Shown here: piece by piece, positions 34,814-45,227 of the stretch | Numbering within the stretch: position 1 is the first letter of the stretch | How the letters are laid out: each line of letters opens with the position of its first letter | Source: Dryas octopetala | Taxonomy: Eukaryota; Streptophyta; Magnoliopsida; Rosales; Rosaceae | Length of the DNA: 64,000 nt | Assembly (NCBI GenBank): GCA_963921425.1 | Contig: OY992832.1 | Location: forward strand, 27,121,489-27,185,488 | Direction of reading: 5' to 3' | Position numbers and translations under genes: made by a program | The notes under the pieces: model-generated | Told to the model about the DNA's origin: nothing | Database searches by the model: none | Seen by the model: only the letters and a program-made list of their open reading frames with translations

Positions 34814-36828
34814 CACCCCCAAACTTAGATTTTGCTAGTCCTTAAGCAAATAAAGGAAAGACAAGACTCAAGACTGACTCTAACATCCCAACAACTGAAT
34901 TCATGCGCACAACCATTTATCACATAGGAAAGCAAGGCATATAAATTGTATTCTCCAAATTCTAATAACATTTCAAATAACATACCTCGCTCCTCTATTG
35001 TCATATAGGCCATCCTTGACACAAATCCAAGTATTAGACAAACAAAACTAAATCAATACATACATAATAGATTCAACTCCAATCCTCACTATGACATACT
35101 CTCAATGATAAACACTCAAGAATTGGGTTGATATGTGCACTCAAACGTATATGTGAGAGGAAATATGTAACAAAACAATTAGCTCACATATGTACATGAA
35201 ATAAAGGCACATTTTAGAAAGAATACTGATCTCATGAAAGGAATCCAAATGCTTGAAATAGAATCAATAACCATAGGCTCCCTTCTCAAATAGACTCCAC
35301 ATAAGTATAATACACACCTCTTGAGATCAGCTAGGGCTTTAATAGGGTTATAATGAAGGCTTAGGCTAGGATAGGGTATTGAAATGAAAAGGAAACACAA
35401 AGGGCTAAACTCATGGAATTGCAAGCACCAATAGAACATTTTGAGGTATACTTTGCTTCTTTGCACTTCATACCTCAATTTGAACTCTTTTTGCTCACTT
35501 TTTCTTTTGGAACCGTCCCATCTCTTTTCTTTGATTTCTTGTCTTTTTCTTTTCTTTGGGCACGGCATACATACTTTTCTAACACATTTTTATATAAGCT
35601 ATGCATTTTCACTTCTTTTTCACCTCAATCAACATATAAACAACTTGCAATACCATAAAAAGGGTAAAACGGGTAAAAGGGGTGTACACCCCCAAACTTA
35701 GGGTTTGGTATGGGGTAACAAAGAAAACGGCTTAAAAAGGCTCAAAATGGGTATCTAAGGATAAAACATTTAATAGGTAGGCTTTTCAGGCTATGGGGTA
35801 CACAAACAGGGCCTAAATTCATTTCTCAAGAGTTATGCAAATACGACATGCTTTGTGTACACAAGAAAAAAGTTCTAGCTCATTGATTCAAGATTATGCA
35901 TATTCCAAGCAAATGACCAAATGAAAGACAATGAGATCAAAACAACGACTTATATGACAATGATAGAATCAGAGTGGCGCGCAACACTCAAGAATTGAAG
36001 AACAGGGCTCAAAAGCTCACTTAGGTCATGCAAGTCTACTCTATTATGCATATAATGATTAGTAATGCTAATCACAACCTAAATTCATATCAACAAGGCC
36101 AAATGACATAGAATTGCAAGATATGTTATGGAACACTATTAGAATGAAAAGAACACCAAATATACACACAATACTAAAACATGCTCATAACAATCATGCA
36201 CACTCAAATCAATTAGTTGGGGACTCAAAACAACCTGAAACAACCAAAATGACTCAAAAACTTTTTTGTTTTTAAAACGATGTCGCACACTTCAAAAGAA
36301 TCACATCCATCACAAAGGTGAATGACATCTAACGAAAACGTGCATTTTGATGTGGGTTTTGACACCCTAAGTTTAAAAACAATAGAAAAAGTTTTTTTTC
36401 CTAACCTAAAAATACTAAAAACGAAATTTTTTATTTTTTATTTTTTTCTAAAAACACTCAAAAACACTTAAAACACCCTAAACACTTGTTCTAACCTAAA
36501 AACACTAACAAATGACAATTGCCCTTCCCCCCACACTTAAATGATACATTGCCCTCAATGTATATGAAATAAATGCAAGAATGATCAAATTAAGCGAAAC
36601 GGGAAATTGCAAATATCCAAAACCAAATAAACACACCAAAATGAAAAATTGTCTTATGAAGAGAAATAAAGAAACTGTTTACTTGCGTACGCAAGCGTGG
36701 ACACTCCAAAGGTAGGCGCGGCCTCCTTGGTCCTCGACGACTCCTCCTCCATTATTCGAAACAAAAACTTGGGTTGCCTCCCAATAAGCGCTTGTTTTTC
36801 TGTCTTCAGCCTGACATTGCCATCTCCT
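34814..36828 (-). other. 3' noncoding region of element B
   Basis: A 2-kb AT-rich region between gag and the 3' LTR. Purine-type tracts lie at 34814-34828, 35689-35710 and about 36527-36540, the last followed by the stem-loop at 36544-36563. It corresponds to the region kept in the array units. A short open frame near 36654-36875 overlaps the gag end and is not convincing. Confidence 0.75.
36544..36563 (-). other. Conserved stem-loop, element B version
   Basis: ATACATTG-CCCT-CAATGTAT, a perfect 8-bp stem with a 4-nt loop. Relative to G and E, both sides of one base pair are swapped, so pairing is kept. Confidence 0.75.
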
Positions 36829-38955
36829 TTACTTGCGTCCTTTCCTCTTCCTCTTGCAATTGCTACTCTCGGCACGCCCTAAGAACGAACTGAAGAAGCT
36901 CTCCATCTCTGACTTCTCCTCTCCATAAAAAGTGATCTCCTCGTTTTCTGGCATCTCGGAAGTGAGCAAATACACCTCTTGCTTGGTGTAGTGCCGAATC
37001 TTCATGGTACTCTCCAATGCTTTGTACTCCATGTTAGAGGTGCACAAAAATGGTCTCCCAAGAATAATAGAAACGTCGCCCGGAAGTCTCGGCACATCTA
37101 GCACTATGAAATCAGAGGGAATTAGTAATTTACGACATTTAACCAAAACATCCACAAGCATACCATGGGCTTTCTCGACTGAAGAGTTGGCGAAGCGAAT
37201 GTCCAAATCAAACGGTTGCAAATCAGCCTCCACAAATCCAAGCCTCTCGAACACAACCAGCGGCATGACATTGATAGCTGAGCCATTGTCAACTAAGGCA
37301 TTGGCGATCTCATACTCCCCTATGCTGCATGGTATGACCAACGAGCCCGGATCCCTCTTCTTGCTTGGAAAAGATGCAAAGAGGTAACCACAAATCTCCC
37401 TAGGAACGTTGTGACTATGCCTCTGCTCCTCAACCTTCTTCTCAATAGACTTCAACTCCCTCATGGTTGCTGGAAATTTGGTGATGTCGATGTCCGGAAT
37501 GAGGGGAATCACACGTGTATCAGCTTTCTCCTCAATCATTTCAAGATCCTCCTCTTCCTCACTATCCATGATCTCAATCACCTCCTTAGTCTTGACCACT
37601 CTAACTCTCTTTCTTGGAGTAGTCCTCAAAATAGCATTCACATGCTCCTCATTCTTCGGGTTGACGATGGGCTGGCTTGGCAATTTCCCCTTCTCTCTTT
37701 GACCCAAAGTAGTGGCAATCTGACCCATTTGACTCTCCAAGTGTGCAATAGCCTTCGAATTGGCTTGCATCTGCTGCTCGGTACGGTTCATGAAGGCATT
37801 GGTACTCTGAGCAAGGGAAGTGGTGCTTTGAGCAATCTGAGCAATCTTGTCCTCCAAACTAGACCTCTCGGCATTAGGGTGCACATATGGCTTGTTGGTG
37901 CTCCCACTAGCTTGCTGTCCATTGTTGTTGCTCCACCTGAAATTAGGGTTGTTCTTCCATCCAGGGTTACAAGTGTTAGAAAATGGATCATATGGCACCC
38001 TAGGATAACTCCCAACCTGATTCACGTGTTCCACATCACCTCCTTGTTCTTGCATACCCATCATCTTCTCTTGAGCCAAAGATAACTTCTGCACCATAGT
38101 CTTGATTTCCAAAATCTGTCCCTCCATGGTGTTCGGCACATCAGCTACCTCATACAACCTTCTCTTTGGTCCTCCTCTTGCACGATTGGAATCCCATTGT
38201 TGAGAACTCAAAGAAAGCGACTCAAACAATTCTGTAGCCTCATCCTCCGTTTTTGACATGAATGCACCACCACATGCCGAATCCACCTTGGCTTGGTCTC
38301 TCTCCAATAATCCCTGATAAAAACAACAAATCACATACCAAGGAAATAGGTTATGGTGTGGGCAGCTAGTAAGTAACTCATTGAATCTGTCCCAAGTCTC
38401 ATGGAATGGCTCGTCCGCTTTCTGCACAAATCCAAGGATCTCCTTCCGAATCGAATTTGTCTTGGAAATGGAATAGAACTTGTTCAGGAACTTGCTTGAA
38501 AGATCATCCCATGTCGAAATGGAACCACTGGGCAGCGAATACAACCACCTCTTTGCCTTGTCCTTAAGCGCAAAAGGGAACATCCTCAAACGGTACTGAT
38601 CGGCATTCAGGCCCCTCAATTGTGCGGCTTCACAAACCCCGGAAAACTCCTTCAAAAAGTGGATCGGATCCTCCCCATTCAGTCCATGGTAGCTCGGCAA
38701 CAAGTGAATCTGACCACTCTTGATTTCGAAATCAGTGGCTATGGTTGCATACCGAATGCAAGATGGTTGAGTGGGCAACGAAGGTGCTGAAAAATGGCTC
38801 AGGGGCTGCGGCATCATCTCATTTGCTTCAGCCATTTTGACACTCTCAGTCTCTTCACTACTCGAATCTGATGCACTAGGTTGCGGGCTGACTTGTGATG
38901 TACCTAAAGCTTCGTTCTTGAGCCTCTCCAACCTTGCAACAAGCTCAGGGTTCAT
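36829..38955 (-). CDS. Athila Gag-protease polyprotein of element B
   Basis: An open minus-strand frame of about 708 residues. The first ATG of the frame is at 38955; two codons upstream the frame has GTG, not ATG. Gag would form the particle that packages element RNA. The retrotransposon gag domain lies at about residues 90-215 and includes AKRWLYSLPSGSISTWDDL, KFLNKFYSISKTNSIRKEI and ETWDRFNELLTSCPHH. A segment typical of Athila Gag follows near 325-355 (NPGWKNNPNFRWSNNNGQ), and no CCHC zinc knuckle is seen. An acidic tract (DSEEEEDLE) lies near 470. A retropepsin-like domain occupies about 540-645, with ALVDNGSAINVMP where the catalytic Asp is expected and ILGRPFL near its end. The C-terminus is very basic (KRKRKGRK). 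No pol follows. Homologous pieces occur in element A. Whether it is expressed cannot be told from sequence. Confidence 0.88.
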   Translation of the reverse strand: MNPELVARLERLKNEALGTSQVSPQPSASDSSSEETESVKMAEANEMMPQPLSHFSAPSLPTQPSCIRYATIATDFEIKSGQIHLLPSYHGLNGEDPIHFLKEFSGVCEAAQLRGLNADQYRLRMFPFALKDKAKRWLYSLPSGSISTWDDLSSKFLNKFYSISKTNSIRKEILGFVQKADEPFHETWDRFNELLTSCPHHNLFPWYVICCFYQGLLERDQAKVDSACGGAFMSKTEDEATELFESLSLSSQQWDSNRARGGPKRRLYEVADVPNTMEGQILEIKTMVQKLSLAQEKMMGMQEQGGDVEHVNQVGSYPRVPYDPFSNTCNPGWKNNPNFRWSNNNGQQASGSTNKPYVHPNAERSSLEDKIAQIAQSTTSLAQSTNAFMNRTEQQMQANSKAIAHLESQMGQIATTLGQREKGKLPSQPIVNPKNEEHVNAILRTTPRKRVRVVKTKEVIEIMDSEEEEDLEMIEEKADTRVIPLIPDIDITKFPATMRELKSIEKKVEEQRHSHNVPREICGYLFASFPSKKRDPGSLVIPCSIGEYEIANALVDNGSAINVMPLVVFERLGFVEADLQPFDLDIRFANSSVEKAHGMLVDVLVKCRKLLIPSDFIVLDVPRLPGDVSIILGRPFLCTSNMEYKALESTMKIRHYTKQEVYLLTSEMPENEEITFYGEEKSEMESFFSSFLGRAESSNCKRKRKGRK

Positions 38956-39115
38956 AAACACACCTAATCAAGAGAAAAACACACAATCAGTAGAAAAAAA
39001 TGCAAATAAAGGCATGGCATTTATTAAAAACTAAAAATTAACAAAAACTGAAATCTAGCTAATATAACCTAATTCTAATGACTAATTACACCAATTCATT
39101 GATATTAGACACCAT

Positions 39116-39133
39116 TCCCCGACAACGGCGCCA
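39116..39133 (-). other. Primer binding site (tRNA-Asp) of element B
   Basis: The minus strand reads TGGCGCCGTTGTCGGGGA, 6 nt from the LTR end, with one difference from the tRNA-Asp complement. The leader between it and gag (38956-39115) has no features beyond AT-rich sequence. Confidence 0.88.
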
Positions 39134-39139
39134 AAAACT

Positions 39140-39617
39140 TGTTGATTGTTTTCTTAGAACAAAATAAACAATTACCTCATTCTAAGTTTACTCGCAAGTG
39201 CACGAATCGCATCAGTAGCAAAGCGTACAAGCACGAGGTCGATCCCACAGGGAATGGTTAATATACAATAAATCAATGCAATTAATCACTAGAATAACTA
39301 AATGGGGAGTTTTGGAAGATGGAAACACACGCACACATCACCACACGCACACACACTTTATTCTATCTTGAAATGTTAAGTTTTCAGTTTCAAATCAGAT
39401 AAGCATGCAATAACCATCCAAGGCTAATGACAGTTAATTTGAACACAGCATATTAAAGTTTGACAGCTAAAAAGGTTTGGCTAGTTACTTTCTCGCCATT
39501 GTTCTCCTAATGCATAAACTAATAACTTCTTGGGCCTATCCTTAGCCAGTTAACCTACATGTTCCCTAGTTCAAGCTAAGGCAGCTGTTACCCATGCAGG
39601 AGTCATTAAGTTTTATG
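39140..39617 (-). repeat. 5' LTR fragment of element B
   Basis: The U5 side of an LTR, starting TGTTGATTGTTTTC on the plus strand, with the conserved U5 block at about 39190-39260. At 39618 it passes directly into internal sequence of the tandem array, so it does not reach its U3 part. Confidence 0.85.
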
Positions 39618-40607
39618 AGATGCATATGAATTACTAAATCATGCAAATCACAACTCAAGTTCATGAAAATAAGGCCCAATCACATAGAATCATAAAATAG
39701 GTTATGGAACAATATTAGAAAAAGAAGAATACATATCATAGACACAATGCTAAACATGCTTCTCAAAAGTCATAAACAATCAATCAACTTGTTGGGGACT
39801 CAAAAACTAACCAAAACACACAAAAGACTCAACTCACTTTAAAAACAATGTTGCAACAAAGTTCTAAAGATTCAATTCTATCATTAGGGTGGAATGAATA
39901 TTAGAAAATTGCATTTTGATGTGGGATTTGACTCCCTAAGTTTTTAAAAAAAAGAAACAAAACCTCTTTTTTTTTTTTTCTTTTTTTTTTAAATGCCCTA
40001 GAGGACCGGACCTCTAAAGCCAAAACGAATTTTTTTTTATTTTTTATTTTTTTCAAAATTTAAAAACTAAAAACCTAATAAACAAGCTACGACACCATTG
40101 CTTTCCCCCCAAACTTAAATGATACATTGCCCTCAATGTATACAAATTAAATGCATGAATGCTCAAAATAAGCAATAGGGAAATTGCAACCAAATAAACA
40201 CACAAATGAAATAAGACGGTCAAATGAAGCAAGAATAGAGGAATTGTTTACTTGCGGATGCAAGTTGGACACTCCAAGTGTAGGCGCGGCCTCCTTGGTC
40301 TCTATTGATCTCTTGGATTCTTGAAAAAGCTTGGGTTGCCTCCCAATTAGCGCTTGATTTACTGTCTTTCAGCCTGACATTGCCATTCCTCTACTTGCGT
40401 CTTCTCTTCCTCTTTCTCCCATTGTTACTCTAGGCATCTACAAAAGCAAACACCAAATCAGTAGAGAATATGCTTGTAAAGTCATGCCATTTATTTAAAC
40501 TAAAAACTAACCAAAAACAAATCTAACTAATATATCCTAATTCTAATGATTAATCAAATCAATTCATTGATATTAGACACCATTCCCCGGCAACGGCGCC
40601 AAAAACT
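39618..40607 (-). other. Array internal region 0 (partial)
   Basis: The 5'-side 990 bp of an array internal region, matching 44241-45227. It contains the purine tract and stem-loop (40122-40141), a short stretch resembling the end of gag, and the primer site at 40584-40601. Its left end abuts the LTR of element B. Confidence 0.85.
40584..40601 (-). other. Primer binding site (tRNA-Asp), array unit
   Basis: The minus strand reads TGGCGCCGTTGCCGGGGA, an 18-nt perfect complement of the plant tRNA-Asp 3' end including CCA. Identical copies lie at 45204-45221, 49830-49847, 54458-54475, 59087-59104 and 63694-63711, each 6 nt from an LTR. Confidence 0.92.
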
Positions 40608-42986
40608 TGTTGAATGTTTTCTTAGAACAAAATAAACATCTATTTTATTCCAAGTATACTCGCAAGTGCACGAATCGCATCAGTAGCAAAGCGTACAAGC
40701 ACGAGGTCGATCCCACAGGGAATGGTTAATACACAACAAATCAATTCAATTAATCAATAGAATAACTAAATGGGGGGTTTTGGAAGATGAAAACACAGGC
40801 ACACATCACCACACGCACACACCCTTTATTCTATCTTGCAATGTTAAGTTTTCAGTTTCAAATCAGATAAGCATGCAATAACCATCCAAGGCTAATGACA
40901 GTTAATTTGAACACAACATATTAAAGTTTGACTGCTAAAAAGGTTTGGCTAGTTACTTTCTCGCAATTGTTCTCCTAATGCATAAACTAAGAGCTTCTTG
41001 GGCCTTCCTTAGCCAGTTAACCTACATGTTCCCTAGTTCAAGCTAAGGCAGCTGTTACCCATGTAGGAGTCATTAAGATTTGTGAGAACGTCAAACATGC
41101 ACAACATATAAGCTTTGACTATTTCCTTATAGAGGTCGCCCAACCCCACTACCAAGAATAATCCCTTATTCCCTTGTTACTTGTGGTTTAGTGTCTTTGA
41201 CTATTTCACAGCTAAACCTAACAAATAAACTAGATGCAATTACCCTAAGGTGGCCAGTCAAAGGATGCAAACAACTAGTGACGGGTTCAAATAGATAGTG
41301 GAAATTTAATACGTGCAAACATCAAACTAACAGACCAAGAGACGGATAAACGATTTGTTAAAGCATGCAAATCCAATAATCAACCTACAACTAACATGCA
41401 AGATAGAATAAATAAACTTACATAATTAAAATAGAAAAGAAAATCAGAATAATATAAATAAATTCCCAATCCATGTTGGAAAGCAAACTAATTAAACAAA
41501 ACAATTAAAAACTAGAATTCCAAAAGAAAAACAAAGAGAACATCCTTAGAGAGTGGCAGCGGCGGCGGCACAAGGTGGCAGCAGCGGTGGCACAAGGTGG
41601 CAGCGGCGGCACAAGGTGGCAGCAGCGGCACAAGGTGGCAGCGGCTCGACTCCTTCCTCCTCCTTCGGTTCAGCAGAAAAATAAAGAAAGAGAGATGATG
41701 GTGGCTGCGGCAAGAGAAGATAAATAATGGGAGCTGCTAGGGTTCCTAGGATGCGTGAGAAAAGAAAGAGAAAGAAAGGAGGCTAGGGTGTTGGCGGCTA
41801 CAAGAGAGAGAGACTAGGCTAGGGTTTCTGAAATTTCAGAGAGGAGCTCCTTTGAGTTATAAAGATGTATTTATAGAGGAGAGTGAGGCTGAGATTTCTC
41901 CTTCTCTTCAATGTGGGATAAGTACATTCCTTGCACACCAAGACTTATAATTTTCGGCCAAACATGGGCCTTGGCTGATTTGGGCTCTTTTTGGGCGTAA
42001 CTCCGTTTTCAGCTCGCGGAATTGCTGCGCTACCTCCATTAAAATGACCATATCTTGAGCTAGAAAACTCGGAATCAAAATCCGTAAAATTCCCTGCGAA
42101 GCTAACATCCGTATCTTTCCAACCATATATGGCATGCTACCTGATTCGTTCTGGAGAATTACAGAATTTCTGTCGAAATTGGTGCTCTATTTTTCAGGGT
42201 TTTGACTTCTTTTTCAGCTAGGATTCCTTGGGCTTTCTCTTTGTAGGCGTGATGGGCTTTAGGGATGCATGGCTTGCATGGCTTGGGCTCTAGAGTTGGC
42301 GCATGGCTTGCATGGCATGCGCATGCATGCATGGGCTGCCACCTCACCGTTCTTGTGGATTTCGACTTCACCTAGGCCCAAAGCCCAATTGACTTCATGA
42401 CATGATATGGTTGACCCTTTACCATTGACTTTGACTTACAATTTTACCCCTCTCTCCCTCTTGGATTCGAATTCATTCCTCCATCTGATTCCATGGATGT
42501 CCACCACCTTCTAGAAGCTTCTGGAACCTTGACTTGATTGAGTTGACTTTGACCAACCTTTCCTAGTCCAACTAGGATTTCTTGTAAATGAAAGATTCCT
42601 TATCCATTTTGACTTTTCGTAATGACCATATTGCCCCTGGAGTCTCCTAGTGTCATTAGGTCTCCTTTCCCTAGTAGGGTTAGGTTTCCTAGTTCAACCA
42701 GGAATTCCTTTTCCAATCAGGATTTCTCATTTCTGGCTCGACAATGATGGTTCTGGACTTGATGTTTCCTAGTGTGACTAGGAATCCTCATTTGACTAGG
42801 ATTTCAGCTCTTTTCCTAGTTTGACCAGGAAATGTCCCAAAACGGCTCCATTTGCTCCTATTTCCTATTTATGCTTCATTCGACCTAAAAACACAAAAAC
42901 AAGACAACAGACACAAAAAGATCGAGTTCTAACACTCTAGGTTAGGGAGTTAGTATCATAAAATAGCGTAAAATGAACACTCATCA
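40608..42986 (-). repeat. Array LTR 1
   Basis: A 2379-bp LTR (TG to CA). On the minus strand it starts TGATGAGTGTTCATTTTACG. TATA-like box at 41868-41875, GGCACAAGGTGGCAG minisatellite at about 41554-41645, roughly 240-bp block at 41935-42180. It is the most divergent array LTR: it keeps GAGAACGTC where later copies have GAGAATGTC, and lacks the CACATATCACC variant that they share. Confidence 0.93.
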
Positions 42987-45227
42987 CACCCCCAAACTTA
43001 GACTTTGCTAGTCCTCGAGCAAAGAAAACAAAGAAAAACACTCAAAGACTAAAAAACAAACTAACTAACTTTCCCAACAACTGATATCATGAGTATGACC
43101 AACAATAACATAGTAAAGCAAGGCATATATAACATTTATTCTTCAAATTCTAATACTGCTTCAAATAACATACCTTACTCCTCCATTGTGCATATAGGTC
43201 ATTCTCTTCATAACCCAAGTGTTGGACAAGCAAGAAATAAATCAACATATACAAAATAGATTCAACTCCAATCCTCACCAAGGCATACCCTCAACAATAA
43301 AGCACTCAAGAATTGGGTTGAATTTTGCACTCAAAAGATATATGAGAGAAGTTATGTAATCAAAGAAAAGTAGCTCACATATTAACATGAAAGATAGGCA
43401 CATTTGAAAGGAAACAAGATCTCAAGGAAGGAAAAATCAAAACACTTGAAATAAAATCAATAACCATAAGCTCCCTTCCCTCCTAGACTCCACATTAAGA
43501 ACTGCACTTCTCTTAAAATCAATTAGGGCTTCATAGGGGTTATAATTAAGGCTTAGGGTAAGGTATGATATTGAAATGGAAGGGATAAACAAAGGGCTAT
43601 AAACTATGGAATTGCAAGAACAATAGAACATTCTGAGGCATACCTTGCTTCTTTGCACATCATAGCTTGAACTTGAACACTTTTGTCCACTTCTTCTTTT
43701 GAAACCGTCCCTACTATTTCTTACTTTCTTTTTTTTTTTCTTTTTTTCTTTTTGGGGCACGGTGTACATACAATCTCAGCACATTTTTGTATAAGCTATG
43801 CATTTTCATTTCTTTTCCACCTCAATCAATATGTAAAACACATTGCAATACCATAATAGGGTAAAACGAGTAAAAGGGGTATAGCACCCCCAAACTTAGG
43901 GTTTGGGTATATAGTATGGGTAAACAAAGAAAAAGCTATGAGGCTCAAAAGGGTTAACTAGGGATAAAACACATAAGGGTTGGCTTTTTAGGCTATAGGT
44001 AAAACAAACATGGCCTAAAATCATCTTCTAAGATTCATGTAGTTATAAACATGCTTTGCCTAGAATAAGAAAGAAGTTCTAGTTCATTGATTCAAAAATA
44101 TATACATTTCAAGCATTTGATCAAAAACAATGAGATCATACAACGACTTGAATAACGAGAAAAGAATAGAGTCATGTACAACACTCGCGAAATGAAGGAC
44201 AAGGCTCAAAACTTCACATGGGTCACATAAGTCTACTCTAAGATGCATATGAATTACTAAATCATGCAAATCACAACTCAAGTTCATGAAAATAAGGCCC
44301 AATCACATAGAATCATAAAATAGGTTATGGAACAATATTAGAAAAAGAAGAATACATATCATAGACACAATGCTAAACATGCTTCTCAAAAGTCATAAAC
44401 AATCAATCAACTTGTTGGGGACTCAAAAACTAACCAAAACACACAAAAGACTCAACTCACTTTAAAAACAATGTTGCAACAAAGTTCTAAAGATTCAATT
44501 CTATCATTAGGGTGGAATGAATTTTAGAAAATTGCATTTTGATGTGGGATTTGACTCCCTAAGTTTTAAAAAAAAAGAAACAAAACCTCTTTTTTTTTTC
44601 TTTTTTTTTTAAATGCCCTAGAGGACCGGACCTCTAAAGCCAAAACGAATTTTTTTTTATTTTTTATTTTTTTCAAAATTTAAAAACTAAAAACCTAATA
44701 AACAAGCTACGACACCATTGCTTTCCCCCCAAACTTAAATGATACATTGCCCTCAATGTATACAAATTAAATGGATGAATGATCAAAATAAGCAATAGGG
44801 AAATTGCAACCAAATAAACACACAAATGAAATAAGACGGTCAAATGAAGCAAGAATAGAGGAATTGTTTACTTGCGGATGCAAGTTGGACACTCCAAGTG
44901 TAGGCGCGGCCTCCTTGGTCTCTATTGATCTCTTGGATTCTTGAAAAAGCTTGGGTTGCCTCCCAATTAGCGCTTGATTTACTGTCTTTCAGCCTGACAT
45001 TGCCATTCCTCTACTTGCGTCTTCTCTTCCTCTTTCTCCCATTGTTACTCTAGGCATCTACAAAAGCAAACACCAAATCAGTAGAGAATATGCTTGTAAA
45101 GTCATGCCATTTATTTAAACTAAAAACTAACCAAAAACAAATCTAACTAATATATCCTAATTCTAATGATTAATCAAATCAATTCATTGATATTAGACAC
45201 CATTCCCCGGCAACGGCGCCAAAAACT
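42987..45227 (-). other. Array internal region 1
   Basis: 2241 bp, noncoding. Purine tract beside the LTR (42987-43000), second tract at about 43886-43908, stem-loop at 44742-44761, primer site at 45204-45221. It lacks a 4-bp GGTT present in later units near the GTGTTGG word and has several private differences, so it too is the odd one out. Confidence 0.92.

Larger units (their letters stand above)
33523..39617 (-). mobile_element. Element B, gag-protease-only Athila-like element
   Basis: A minus-strand element. The 3' LTR fragment is 33523-34813, the internal region 34814-39139, and the 5' LTR fragment 39140-39617. It has a purine tract, a primer site and a long open gag-protease frame, but no RT, RNase H or integrase, so it is non-autonomous. 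Both LTRs are incomplete and end against other repeats, and they do not overlap, so age cannot be estimated from them. Confidence 0.85.

Noticed and set aside
40584-40601. Sequence matching the end of tRNA-Asp as a possible tRNA gene
   Set aside because: Only 18 nt match and it sits beside each LTR; it is the primer site.
43437-43769. A 110-residue frame repeated in each array internal region (also 48061, 52687, 57315, 61925)
   Set aside because: Low-complexity lysine-rich start from a T-tract, no recognisable domain, and all copies are near-identical, so no coding signal can be tested.
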